Notes under the pieces: generated by a model | Seen by the model: the letters and a program-made list of their open reading frames with translations, nothing else | Database searches by the model: none | Told to the model about the DNA's origin: nothing | Shown here: in pieces, positions 7,208-15,439 of the stretch | Numbering within the stretch: the first letter of the stretch is position 1 | Layout: every line of letters starts with the position of its first letter | Made by a program: the position numbers and the translations under genes | Origin: Sphingopyxis panaciterrae | GTDB taxonomy: Bacteria > Pseudomonadota > Alphaproteobacteria > Sphingomonadales > Sphingomonadaceae | Reading direction: 5' to 3' | NCBI RefSeq assembly: GCF_011762125.1 | Contig: NZ_JAASQN010000007.1 | Coordinates: 166,438-230,437, forward strand | DNA length: 64,000 bases

Positions 7208-9406
7208 TCAGAATTTGACCGCAGCGGAGACGCCGAAGGTGCGCGGCTGGATGACCGACACCCTGGTCAGGCCGAGATTGATATCGGCACCCTGGCCCCG
7301 CTCGTCGCCGATATTCTTGGCATAGATCGAGAAAGACCAGCGATCGTCGCTGATGCCTGCGCGCAGGTCGACGACATCATAGGATGGAAGCTGGTAGCGG
7401 ACCTGCCCCGCATTGGGGAAAGCGCCCAGCCGTGCGCCGACGTGCCGCCAGTCGACACCAAGGCTTCCGTTCCAGGCACCGAAGAGCGGCAGCGAATAGC
7501 TCGCTCCGGCGGCACCGCTCCATCGCGCCGACAACGGCAGACGATCGCCCGATACGCCAATGGCCGAATTGGTCGGCAGATCCTCGGTCAGGTGCGCATC
7601 ATTATATGCGATATTACCGTATATTTCGAGCCCGCGCACCGGACGCCACGAGGCGGACGCTTCGATGCCCTTGCTGACCGCGGTCGGGCCATTGTCGATA
7701 TAGGACGCAGCCAGTTCCGGCGCGATGCGCTGGATCTGGATGTCCCGCCAGTCGATCCAATAGCCCGAAAGCTCGAGGCTCAGCGACCTGCCGAACAACT
7801 CGCTCTTCAGCCCGATCTCATAATCGGTGACCTTGTCCGGAGCATAGCTCTGCGGAAGGGCCGGGGTGACGGAGTTCGGCCCGCCCGGCCGGAAGCCGCT
7901 GGCAATCCGGGCGTATAGCATCGTGTTTTCGTCCAGACGCAGGCGGGGATTGATCAGAAAGGTCATGGCGCTGTCGCGCGACCGCACATTGTTCGTGCTG
8001 TCGCCATAGATCAGGCCCGACGTGATGGTCAGGTTATGCTGTTGGTTCCGGCTGTAACGGAGGCCCGCGGTAACATCGAACGCGCTGCTGAAATGATAGG
8101 TCATGTCGCCGAACACGGCCACTTCGCGGAACGAGGCACCGAGATCCGAACGACCGATATTGGGCAGGCCGTCGATCACCGCACCGGTCTCGCTGTCGAT
8201 CGGGACCACATCGCCCAACGCGTTCTGGGTTTCGCGCGTATAGAAGAGGCCGAGTTGCCACGAGAGCCTGTTCGTTGCCGGTGACGCAAGCCTAAGTTCC
8301 TGGGTGAACTTCTCGACCTTGACGGGAGAAACCGACACGAAACCCAGGGTGGGGATTCCGAAAACCGGCGCGAGCGACGGCGAAAGGATCGGCGAATAGT
8401 CGTTATCGAACTGCATTTTCTGACGGTTGTAGGCGCTTGCCGACGTTAGCGTCGCAAAACCGAGGTCGCCTTCGACAAGCAAGCTGACCGCGCCGACGTC
8501 CTGTTTGACGTTGGTCGAATCGGGCACCCGCGACTGCTTGAGATCGCCGTAGAAAGGCTTGAAGGTCGTCGAATCATAGTCGACGACGGGCGCGTTGCCG
8601 TCATAATGCTGGAACAGCCCCGACAGACGAACCTTCCAGTCACCGCTCTGCCAGCCCAAGGCGACACGCCCGCCATAAAAGCGCATATCGTTGATATTGC
8701 GCTCGCCGGTCAGGACGTTGTCGACATATCCCGGATCGAGGCGATTATAGCCGCTGATGCGCAAGGCCAGATCGTCCGAGAGTGGAATATTGGCCGCCGC
8801 GCGCACGCCATAGCCCTCGCCGCCGCCGTCGATGGCCGACCCGTCGACCTGGAAGCGGCCGAAGAAGCGGGTCGGATCGGGATCCGCCGTGACATATTTG
8901 AGCAGACCGCCAAGCGACCCGGCGCCGTATAGCGTGCCTTGCGGCCCGCGCAGCACTTCGACGCGTTGCAAGTCCTGCGGATCGAGGTCGGGCACGGTGT
9001 AGCCGCCATAAATGGTCGAAGCCCCGAACGGCGATTCGTCGATATAGATGCCGACGGTGGGATTGCCGCCCGAACCCGTGGTAATGCCGCGAATGGAAAG
9101 CTGCGTCGCGGCGCTGGCGCCGCCGACTTGCGACACGGTCAGGCCCGGGATGCGTGCGACATAATCGTCGAGCTTTGCCGCGTTCAACTCTTGCAGGCTC
9201 GCGCTCGTCACGGCAGTGATCGCCGCGGGCACGTCCCTGAGCCGCTCGCTCCGCTTCTGCGCCGTCACGACGATCTCTTGTGCGGCGTCCGGCGCATCCG
9301 CATCAGGTGCCGCCGCTGCCGGAGCGCTGGCGTTGGCTGCTTGCGCCAAAGCCGGGACCGGCAAAAGCGCAGTGCTTGCGGCCAGGCCGATCGACCATTT
9401 GTTCAT
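7208..9406 (-). CDS. TonB-dependent receptor
   Basis: 732-residue outer-membrane receptor. A signal peptide ends at ALAQA (about 22), followed by an Ala/Pro/Asp-rich linker and a TonB-box region EIVVTAQKR (about 44-52). The plug has SIRGITT and LRGPQGTLYGAGSLGG, and the barrel ends in a phenylalanine (AAVKF), as expected for BamA-dependent insertion. The EIVVTAQKR/RGPQGTLYG pattern marks the large sphingomonad receptor class often tied to carbohydrate or aromatic uptake, distinct from the other two receptors here. GGAGG lies five bases before the ATG. It leads the set that continues into the amidohydrolase and two serine hydrolases with a 73-base gap, suggesting it imports their substrate. 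Confidence 0.95.
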   Translation of the reverse strand: MNKWSIGLAASTALLPVPALAQAANASAPAAAAPDADAPDAAQEIVVTAQKRSERLRDVPAAITAVTSASLQELNAAKLDDYVARIPGLTVSQVGGASAATQLSIRGITTGSGGNPTVGIYIDESPFGASTIYGGYTVPDLDPQDLQRVEVLRGPQGTLYGAGSLGGLLKYVTADPDPTRFFGRFQVDGSAIDGGGEGYGVRAAANIPLSDDLALRISGYNRLDPGYVDNVLTGERNINDMRFYGGRVALGWQSGDWKVRLSGLFQHYDGNAPVVDYDSTTFKPFYGDLKQSRVPDSTNVKQDVGAVSLLVEGDLGFATLTSASAYNRQKMQFDNDYSPILSPSLAPVFGIPTLGFVSVSPVKVEKFTQELRLASPATNRLSWQLGLFYTRETQNALGDVVPIDSETGAVIDGLPNIGRSDLGASFREVAVFGDMTYHFSSAFDVTAGLRYSRNQQHNLTITSGLIYGDSTNNVRSRDSAMTFLINPRLRLDENTMLYARIASGFRPGGPNSVTPALPQSYAPDKVTDYEIGLKSELFGRSLSLELSGYWIDWRDIQIQRIAPELAASYIDNGPTAVSKGIEASASWRPVRGLEIYGNIAYNDAHLTEDLPTNSAIGVSGDRLPLSARWSGAAGASYSLPLFGAWNGSLGVDWRHVGARLGAFPNAGQVRYQLPSYDVVDLRAGISDDRWSFSIYAKNIGDERGQGADINLGLTRVSVIQPRTFGVSAAVKF

Positions 9407-9900
9407 TTCATCCTCCCCGATTATCGATGTAAAAGACTGCTCGGGCGCCCCCGGTCAGCCTTCTGCCTATCCCTGCGCCTCACCCGTGTGGCGGAGTCGC
9501 GCGGAGCGTCGGCTTGGGATGAATTTGCGGGGCCGGGCTCGATCAAGATAGAAGAATATGGACATCTTTTAGCATATTTCTGACCCAATGGGTCGAGCAC
9601 CTGCGGGTGCGGCCAGCGCGGGCATGTGATCGCGGTGCGCGATACACTGGCCGAACCTCCAGTCGAAGCTGACGCTGGTCGGGGTGGAAGCCCGGTTCCT
9701 CCCGGCCAGCCGGGGTCGCGCAAAGAATATATGGCCAGAAGGGCGAGTTGAGCATGCGCCGGAGGGTGTTGCTGCAGAACCGCTTTCCCGGGCGCATAGG
9801 TCAACGGCTCGCACGATAGAACGCGCTAACTCACTGATATATAGCGACGTTTATTCAGGCTTCACTTGCTCAGCAAGAGCAATTGCGGTCGACCGGCATA
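9407..9900. other. Long intergenic region upstream of the receptor operon
   Basis: About 490 bases with no convincing gene. Short frames exist on both strands but lack recognisable domains. The half nearer the receptor is AT-richer and probably holds its promoter. At 9582-9594 is the palindrome GACCC-AAT-GGGTC, followed by a small hairpin GCACC-TGCG-GGTGC; these are possible operator sites about 180 bases upstream of the receptor start. The far half runs to the 3' end of tRNA-Val. Confidence 0.4.
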
Positions 9901-9976
9901 TGGTGGGCGCTGACGGGCTCGAACCGCCGACCCTCTCGGTGTAAACGAGATGCTCTACCAACTGAGCTAAGCGCCC
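9901..9976 (-). tRNA. tRNA-Val (anticodon UAC)
   Basis: A 76-base cloverleaf including encoded CCA. The acceptor arm GGGCGCT pairs with AGCGCCC, followed by discriminator A and CCA. The D arm is GCTC-AGTTGGTA-GAGC. The anticodon stem TCTCG/CGAGA encloses TTTACAC, giving anticodon TAC. The T arm contains GGTTCGAGCCC. The gene lies between the receptor control region and the regulator at 10030. A 31-base piece of it (9929-9959) recurs exactly at 33413-33443. Confidence 0.97.
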
Positions 9977-10029
9977 CTTCCGGGATGCGCGCCCCTGCCA
10001 CAGCTTGGGGGCGCTGGCAAGCCGCGCGG

Positions 10030-11076
10030 CTATTCGTCGAGCGCCTCGAAATAACGTGCGAGCGCCTCGCACGCCCCTTCGGCCAGCCCGATGAAGATGC
10101 GGCGGCCATCGTGCGGATCGGCCTCGCGCAGGAACAGGCCGGCGTCGGTCATTGTCTTGATCCAGCGCAGCGCGGTCGTCGCGGGCACCGCGGCGGCGAT
10201 GCACAGGCTCGACACCGACACCGGCTGGCGTTCGAGCCGCGCGGCATAGAGGTCGAGCAGCATATCCCACGCCGGATCGGCGAACAGGTCGGCGGGAAAA
10301 TATTGCTCGCGCATTCGCCGCTGGCGCAGCATCCGCCGCACCGCCTTCGCCCGCTGCCGCTCGATCACCCGTTCTTCGGGGACGAAGCTGCGCGGCACTG
10401 CTGCGAAATCGCGCGGCGGCGAGCGGACCTGCCCCGGATAGTCGGAAAAATCGTCCGATCGCGGGGGAAAGCCGGCGGGCGTTCCCGGCAGCGCCGCACG
10501 CTGGCCGGCCAGATCGCCGAGCAGGCGCGAAATCCGCGCCACCTCTTCCTGCAGCCGGTCGATCCGCTCCATCGCATCGTCGCGCGCGATGTCATGAACC
10601 GTCGCCTGCCGGATGCGCCGGGCGGCTGCCAACGCGACGAGCCGGTCGGTTGGATCGGCATCGATGAGGAACTGGACGGAAAGCGATTCGGGAATGGCCG
10701 CCACCAGCCGGTCGATCATCGGCAGCGACGTCTCGCAAATGAGGTTGCAACAGCGCGCCTCCGCTGCCGCGCATATGTCGGCAAGCACGCCGGCCTCCAT
10801 CGTGTCCGGCGCGACCAGCCAGACAATATCGAGCACGTCCGTTTCCCCGATATAGTTCGCCGCCTGGGACGGAAGCAGCGCCCGCACCAGGCGCACTTTG
10901 GCAAGCGAAGCCATGTCGGGCCAGTCCGCCCTCGCCCCGACGACCAAGAGCGGGGACTCGACGCCATGGGGGATCGGTCCGCCTACCGTCTCGGGGGGAC
11001 CTGCGTTCCAGGCGCCGAAGCCCTCCGCCGGAAAGGCCGACGTGTCGATACGGGTTTGTGTCTGATAGTCCATCAT
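10030..11076 (-). CDS. MarR-like winged-helix regulator with extra N-terminal domain
   Basis: 348-residue predicted DNA-binding protein. The C-terminal 90 residues (from about AWDMLLDLYAA) form a winged-helix domain: SVSSLCIAAAVPATTALRWI is the helix-turn-helix, and a wing with DPHDGRR follows, a signature typical of MarR proteins. The N-terminal 150 residues look like an alpha/beta domain (LLVVGAR, VLDIVWLVAP) that could be an unphosphorylated receiver-like or sensory domain. A polar linker with a short predicted coiled coil (ERIDRLQEEVARISRLLGDL) lies between. It is immediately upstream of tRNA-Val on the same strand and has no operon partner, so the target genes are unknown. Confidence 0.72.
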   Translation of the reverse strand: MMDYQTQTRIDTSAFPAEGFGAWNAGPPETVGGPIPHGVESPLLVVGARADWPDMASLAKVRLVRALLPSQAANYIGETDVLDIVWLVAPDTMEAGVLADICAAAEARCCNLICETSLPMIDRLVAAIPESLSVQFLIDADPTDRLVALAAARRIRQATVHDIARDDAMERIDRLQEEVARISRLLGDLAGQRAALPGTPAGFPPRSDDFSDYPGQVRSPPRDFAAVPRSFVPEERVIERQRAKAVRRMLRQRRMREQYFPADLFADPAWDMLLDLYAARLERQPVSVSSLCIAAAVPATTALRWIKTMTDAGLFLREADPHDGRRIFIGLAEGACEALARYFEALDE

Positions 11077-11309
11077 GCTGCCTGTCCCCTCCGCCTTGCT
11101 CCACCCCGGCGTAACTATGTCGTCATTCCGGTTCTATTCACCTTTTGTTCGTTCCTTTTTGCCGCCAATGCGGACCCAAGCCCGTGCGTTGCATGAGTCG
11201 CCGCATGTCGGCCGTGCAGGAATTAGTCCAGTTTGGACATGGTTTGTTCTCATCGTCAACCCTTTATTCACGCTTGCCAATCGAAGGGGCGGCGGTCAGG
11301 CCGGTGGCC

Positions 11310-11900
11310 ATGCTCCGCGGACCGTCACCCCTCACCCGCCTGCGCTGGCGCCGCCGCTTGCGGTCGCTCGCCGCGCTGCTGCTTCTGGGCGGGCTCGCGA
11401 TGGCGGCGTGGGTGTGGGTGCCGGCGCCGGTCACGACCGTCCCGCTGGTGCATATCATCGACGGTGACAGCCTGTCGGTGCGGCAGGGCGAGGCGGCGCT
11501 GACGATCCGTCTGACCGGGCTCGACGCGGTCGAATATCGGCAGGATTGCGGGCGCCCCGACGGCAGCCGCTGGCCGTGCGGGCGCGAAGCGCGTACCGCA
11601 CTCGCGACGCTCGCCGGGCGCGGGCCGCTGCACTGCGAACTGGCAGCAAAGGATATCTACCGCCGTACGCTTGCCACCTGCCGAACGCATATCTTCCCCG
11701 ATGGCATCGACCTGGGCGCCGGGATGGTCCGCGCCGGCTGGGCGGTGGCGACGACCGACGCCTATCTGCTCGAAGAAGCCGAAGCGCAGGCGAAACGGCG
11801 CGGCATCTGGCAGGGCCAGTTCATCCTCCCCGCGAACTGGCGCGCCAGCCACGAACGCGCCGCCGCCGCGCTGACCTCCCCGCAACGCCCCGACGAATGA
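11310..11900 (+). CDS. Thermonuclease-like (SNase-fold) membrane-anchored protein
   Basis: 196 residues from the chosen ATG. A basic N-terminus (RLRWRRRLR) precedes one hydrophobic segment (about 18-37), giving a signal anchor. An OB-fold nuclease domain follows: VHIIDGDSLSVRQG, then IRLTGLDAVEYRQDC and a late GMVRAGWAV. Staphylococcal-nuclease landmarks (IDGDS/T, IRLxGxDAxE) are present. Whether the full catalytic Arg/Glu/Arg set is intact is uncertain. The frame stays open upstream to 11145, but that part is arginine- and serine-rich and looks non-coding; the chosen start places the hydrophobic segment at a normal distance. Probable role: periplasmic nucleic-acid processing or a non-catalytic relative. 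Confidence 0.72.
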   Translation: MLRGPSPLTRLRWRRRLRSLAALLLLGGLAMAAWVWVPAPVTTVPLVHIIDGDSLSVRQGEAALTIRLTGLDAVEYRQDCGRPDGSRWPCGREARTALATLAGRGPLHCELAAKDIYRRTLATCRTHIFPDGIDLGAGMVRAGWAVATTDAYLLEEAEAQAKRRGIWQGQFILPANWRASHERAAAALTSPQRPDE

Positions 11901-11906
11901 CGCCGT

Positions 11907-11981
11907 TATGCCCCGCCGCAATTTGCGGCGCTATGCCCTGCCGCAATTTGCGGTGCTATGCGTTGCCGCAATTTGCGGCTA
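11907..11981 (+). repeat. Three 25-bp tandem repeats, each with a 13-bp palindrome
   Basis: Units at 11907-11931, 11932-11956 and 11957-11981. Each contains CCGCAA-T-TTGCGG (at 11916, 11941 and 11966), in exact register. The block fills almost the whole 91-base gap between the nuclease-like gene and crcB and ends ten bases before the crcB ATG. It could be an array of repressor sites, an RNA hairpin series or a slippage-prone microsatellite. Confidence 0.9.
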
Positions 11982-11991
11982 GGGCGAACGC

Positions 11992-12372
11992 ATGAACGGC
12001 CTGTTTCCAGTCATGATAGGCGGCGCGGTCGGCGCCGGATGCCGCCACCTTGTCGGGCAGGCGATGCTCGCACGCCTCGGCCCCGGCTTTCCGTGGTGGA
12101 CGTTGTCGATCAACATCGCCGGCAGCCTGTTGATGGGCCTGCTGATCGGTTGCCTCGCGCGCAGCAGCGACGGCGGTGAGACCGCGCGGCTGTTCGTCGG
12201 CGTCGGCATCCTCGGCGGCTTCACCACCTTTTCCTCCTTCAGCCTCGAATTCTGGCTGCTCTTCGAACGCGGCCAGACCGGACAGGCCGCGGCTTATGTC
12301 CTCGCCTCGGTGATCGGCGCGATCGTCGCGTGCGGACTTGGTCTGCTTATCGTGCGGCAGGTGCCGGCATGA
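11992..12372 (+). CDS. crcB: Fluoride channel CrcB/FluC
   Basis: 126-residue four-helix membrane protein that exports fluoride as an antiparallel dimer. It shows GGAVGAGCRH at the start, NIAGS in helix 2 (the conserved Asn/Gly pair) and the hallmark GGFTTFSSFS (about 74-83) in the broken helix 3. Length is normal for the family. It precedes the pseudouridine synthase with a four-base ATGA overlap, indicating translational coupling. No fluoride riboswitch was recognised upstream; three 25-bp palindromic repeats occupy the leader instead. Confidence 0.95.
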   Translation: MNGLFPVMIGGAVGAGCRHLVGQAMLARLGPGFPWWTLSINIAGSLLMGLLIGCLARSSDGGETARLFVGVGILGGFTTFSSFSLEFWLLFERGQTGQAAAYVLASVIGAIVACGLGLLIVRQVPA

Positions 12373-13601
12373 GCGAGCCAAAGGCGAAGTTCGAAATTGC
12401 CAAGCTCGACGGGGCGATAATCGCCGAAGAGGATGACGGCATCCGCCTCGACCGCTGGTTCAAGCGGCACCGCGAAGGCACGCCGCACGCGCTGCTCGCG
12501 CGCTGGGCGCGGTCGGGACAGCTGACGTTGGACGGCAAGAAGGCCGATGTATCGGACCGCATCGCGACCGGGCAGAAACTCGTCATGCCGACCCCGCCGG
12601 TCGAGGCCGAAGCACGTCCGGCGCGCAAGGGCCGCCCGCTGACCGACGCCGATATCGAACTCGCGACCGGGATGGTTATCCACCGCGACGCGAGTGCGAT
12701 CGTCCTCAACAAGCTGCCCGGCCTCGCGACCCAGGGCGGAACAAAGACCGAGCAACATGTCGACGGCCTGCTCGATGCGCTGAAATATGATGCGCCGGTG
12801 CGGCCGAAGCTGGTCCACCGGCTTGACAAGGATACATCGGGCGCGCTGCTCGTCGCGCGTACCCCGCGCGCCGCGGCTTATTTCGCAAAGAGCTTTTCGA
12901 ACCGCAGTGCCAAGAAGACCTACTGGGCGCTGATCGTCGGCGTCCCCGACATCCAGCAGGGCGAGATCGACCTGCCGCTCGCCAAACAGCCCGGATCGGG
13001 CGGCGAGAAAATGCATGTCCACGACAGCGGCCTTGCGTCGAAGACGCGCTACCGCGTCATCGAACGCGCCGGCAACAGCGCGGCGTGGGTCGAACTGCAG
13101 CCGCTGACCGGCCGCACCCACCAGCTCCGCGTCCATATGGCGGCGATCGGCCACCCGATCGTCGGCGACGGCAAATATGGCGGCAAGGGCGCCTTCCTGA
13201 CCGGATCGATCAGCCGCAAGATGCATCTGCACAGCCGGCGGCTGCGGATCGACCATCCCGACGGCGGCGCGATCGATATCAGCGCCGAGGTACCCGAACA
13301 TTTCGCCGCCAGCCTTGACGCACTCGGTTTCGACCGGTTGCTCGGCGAGATCGGGATCGACGACGCCGCCAAGGGCCCGCCGCCAAAGGCGGCGCTGAAG
13401 GCGCAGGCCAAGGCGCATAGCAAGCAGATCCGCAAGGCGCGGCGCGGCGAACGGCGCGGGCGCACCGCCGACAGCAAGCCGACCGACTTTGTCGGCAAAG
13501 CCAAGCCCAAGCCGAAAACGGGCAAGCCGCCGGCAAGGAAGCCCGCAGGAAAAAGCCCTAGCGCGAAGAAGAATCCGCCGCGCCCTGCCCGGCCGCGCTG
13601 A
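12369..13601 (+). CDS. rluC: RluA-family pseudouridine synthase (RluC-like) with basic C-terminal tail
   Basis: 410-residue enzyme that isomerises uridines, probably in 23S rRNA. An N-terminal S4-like RNA-binding region (RLDRWFKRH, LARWARSGQLTLDG) precedes the catalytic domain with HRLDKDTSG (catalytic Asp153) and the RTHQLRVHMAAIGHPIVGD motif. From about residue 335 the protein runs into some 75 residues rich in Lys, Arg, Ala and Pro, longer than the usual RluC end and likely disordered RNA-binding sequence. The start overlaps the crcB stop and fits the S4 domain; a frame extension to 12330 lies inside crcB. The next gene starts on its stop codon (TGATG). Confidence 0.9.
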   Translation: MSEPKAKFEIAKLDGAIIAEEDDGIRLDRWFKRHREGTPHALLARWARSGQLTLDGKKADVSDRIATGQKLVMPTPPVEAEARPARKGRPLTDADIELATGMVIHRDASAIVLNKLPGLATQGGTKTEQHVDGLLDALKYDAPVRPKLVHRLDKDTSGALLVARTPRAAAYFAKSFSNRSAKKTYWALIVGVPDIQQGEIDLPLAKQPGSGGEKMHVHDSGLASKTRYRVIERAGNSAAWVELQPLTGRTHQLRVHMAAIGHPIVGDGKYGGKGAFLTGSISRKMHLHSRRLRIDHPDGGAIDISAEVPEHFAASLDALGFDRLLGEIGIDDAAKGPPPKAALKAQAKAHSKQIRKARRGERRGRTADSKPTDFVGKAKPKPKTGKPPARKPAGKSPSAKKNPPRPARPR

Positions 13602-14221
13602 TGCATCCGAACAGCGCCTTCCGGCCGCGGCAGGACGATCTCGCCGAACTGCTGGTGCGCGAGATCGGCTTCGCCGCGATCTTTGCCGCCACCCCCGACG
13701 GTCCGCGCGTCGCGCACGCGCCGGTGCTGCTGAGCGACGACGCCCGCTCGCTGCAATTCCATCTCGCCCGCGGCAACGCCCTGACCCGCCACATCGACGG
13801 CGCGAGCGCCCTCGCCGTCGTGCAGGGCCCCGACGCCTATGTCAGCGCGAGCTGGTACGCCGACGCCGACCAGGTGCCGACGTGGAATTATGTCGCGATC
13901 GAAATGGAAGGCACGGCCAGCAAGCTGGACGATGCCGCGCTGATCGCCCAGCTCGACACGCTGTCGGCCGAGCATGAGGCGCGCGCAGGCGCCAATCCGC
14001 CGTGGACGCGCGACAAGATGAACCCCGCGCTGTTCAGCAAGCTGACCGGCGCGATCACCGGCTTCGAAATGCGCATCACCGCATGGCGTCCGACGGTCAA
14101 GCTGTCGCAGAATAAGTCGGCCGGCGAACGCGAACGCGTCATCAAAGGCGTCGAGGCGACCGGCCATGGCGCGCTCGCCCAGTTGATGCGCCACCTCGGC
14201 GGCGATAGGGAGGGCGCATGA
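13601..14221 (+). CDS. FMN-binding PaiB-like protein
   Basis: 206-residue protein of the PaiB family (split-barrel flavin-binding fold), annotated elsewhere as a negative regulator or FMN-binding protein. Family signatures seen are the HPNSAFRP start, the VSASWY and VPTWNY core, and a C-terminal KLSQNKSAGERERV segment. The last carries the conserved LSQNK stretch. Length matches the family. It overlaps rluC by one base and the following membrane-protein gene by four, so it belongs to a translationally coupled run from crcB onward. Whether it regulates transcription or acts as a flavin-dependent enzyme cannot be decided. Confidence 0.88.
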   Translation: MHPNSAFRPRQDDLAELLVREIGFAAIFAATPDGPRVAHAPVLLSDDARSLQFHLARGNALTRHIDGASALAVVQGPDAYVSASWYADADQVPTWNYVAIEMEGTASKLDDAALIAQLDTLSAEHEARAGANPPWTRDKMNPALFSKLTGAITGFEMRITAWRPTVKLSQNKSAGERERVIKGVEATGHGALAQLMRHLGGDREGA

Positions 14222-14454
14222 CCCAGGCCAACGACGCGCTCGCCAAAAAACGCTTCTTCGCGATCGGTGCGATGCGCGTGATGGGCGCGATCTTCGTGCT
14301 CGCCGGTTTCGTGCTGATCCGCGGCGGTTTCGAACTGGCGGGCCAGCCGGCCGATCGCTGGATCGGGGTCGCGGTCGTCCTCCTCGGCGCCTTCGATTTC
14401 GCCGTGATGCCGGTGCTGCTCGCGCGCCGCTGGCGCACGCCCAAGAATCGGTGA
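14218..14454 (+). CDS. Small two-helix membrane protein
   Basis: 78 residues with two hydrophobic segments (about 16-36 and 47-68), separated by a short GGFELAGQPADR loop and capped by a basic C-terminus. No named family is recognised. The ATGA overlap with the PaiB-like gene and the eight-base gap to the ATP12 gene place it in the same transcription unit. Proteins of this size and topology often sit beside ATP12 genes in sphingomonads, but I cannot assign a role. Confidence 0.75.
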   Translation: MTQANDALAKKRFFAIGAMRVMGAIFVLAGFVLIRGGFELAGQPADRWIGVAVVLLGAFDFAVMPVLLARRWRTPKNR

Positions 14455-14461
14455 CCGGCCG

Positions 14462-15151
14462 GTGAAGCGTTTCTGGCAAGACGCCGCCGCCGCCCCGCAG
14501 GACGGCGGCTGGGGCATTAGGCTCGACGGGCGGCCGGTGCGCACCCCGCAGCGCGCCCCGCTCGTCGTCGCGAGCGCCACGCTTGCCGAAGCGATCGCCT
14601 CCGAATGGCAGGAACAGGGCGAGACGATCGACCCCGCCGCGATGCCGATGACGGGCATGACCAACGCCGCGATCGACCTCGCCGCCGCTGATCCCGCCGG
14701 CTTTGCCGAGACGATCGCTGCCTATGCCGCGACCGACCTTCTCTGCTACCGCGACGACCGCGACACGATGCTCCAGGCCGAACAGGCCGCCGCGTGGAAC
14801 CCGCTGCTCGCCTGGGCCGAGCAACGCTTCGGGATCGAGTTCGCGCTGACGCAAGGCATATTGCCGATCGACCAGCCGGCGGCGACGGTCGCCGCGCTGC
14901 GGACGGCGGTGTTCGCGCTCGACCCGTGGCGGATGACGGCACTGAACCCGCTCGTCACGATCGGCGGATCGCTGGTTGCGGGACTGGCGCTCGCCGAAGC
15001 GGCATGCGACGCCGACACGCTGTGGCAGGCGGTCAGCCTCGACGAACTATATCAGGAACGCCGCTGGGGCAGCGATGCCGAAGCGCAGGCGCAACGCGCG
15101 GCGCATAAACGCGACTGGGACAATGCGGCGCGGTTTTTGACGCTGCTCTGA
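14462..15151 (+). CDS. ATP12-family F1-ATPase assembly chaperone
   Basis: 229-residue member of the ATP12 family, which in mitochondria helps incorporate the F1 alpha subunit; alphaproteobacteria carry homologues. Recognisable features are the opening KRFWQDA, LDGRPVRTPQ, AIASEWQEQGETIDP, MPMTGMTNAAIDL and the ATDLLCYRD segment, which together define the family. The start codon is GTG at 14462, placing the conserved KRFW at the N-terminus as in relatives. No clear Shine-Dalgarno is visible, so translation may rely on coupling to the gene ending eight bases upstream. It is the last gene of this plus-strand run. Confidence 0.92.
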   Translation: MKRFWQDAAAAPQDGGWGIRLDGRPVRTPQRAPLVVASATLAEAIASEWQEQGETIDPAAMPMTGMTNAAIDLAAADPAGFAETIAAYAATDLLCYRDDRDTMLQAEQAAAWNPLLAWAEQRFGIEFALTQGILPIDQPAATVAALRTAVFALDPWRMTALNPLVTIGGSLVAGLALAEAACDADTLWQAVSLDELYQERRWGSDAEAQAQRAAHKRDWDNAARFLTLL

Positions 15152-15270
15152 TTCGCCCGCAAGTCCGCTTGATATCCACAGCAGCCGCGATGCCCGACGA
15201 TATCGCGCCAGTGCCGCGGACAAATTCATCGCGTGCCGGAATGGCGGTTTTGGGGGTGGATTTGAGACAT

Positions 15271-15382
15271 TCCCCTCCCTTGTAGGGAGGGGTTAGGGGT
15301 GGGTCGCGAGCGCAGCGAGCAAGAGGATGAGCGCCGCCTTCGGCGGCTACCCACCCCCGGCCCCTCCCTAAAAGGGAGGGGA
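15271..15382. repeat. Intergenic inverted repeat, family C, copy 1
   Basis: About 110 bases. The left arm begins TCCCCTCCCT and the right arm ends AGGGAGGGGA, each followed inward by a gggtgggt/acccaccc block. The middle carries GCGAGCGCAGCGAGC and GCCGCCTTCGGCGGC. A second copy in the opposite orientation begins at 63914. It sits between convergent genes, so it may also act as a terminator. Confidence 0.85.
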
Positions 15383-15439
15383 GATAAACGTCCGCTAACA
15401 GCCGCTTTCAGACGCTCGCCGTAGCGCTAGCGCCCCGCC

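Noticed and set aside
9421..9804. Minus-strand frames of 80-127 codons upstream of the TonB receptor
   Set aside because: Three overlapping frames of similar composition with no domains or ribosome-binding site; likely non-coding.
9851..10109. Open frames with VGRASRLHREG-type peptide over the tRNA-Val gene
   Set aside because: They are translations of the tRNA gene; the same peptide at 33.4 kb comes from the tRNA fragment.
11125..11150. LexA (SOS) box GTTC-N7-GTTC near 11.13 kb
   Set aside because: The two GTTC halves are 12 bases apart, not 7.
11901..11991. Fluoride riboswitch before crcB
   Set aside because: The leader is filled by the 25-bp repeats and I could not find the conserved crcB-motif pseudoknot segments.
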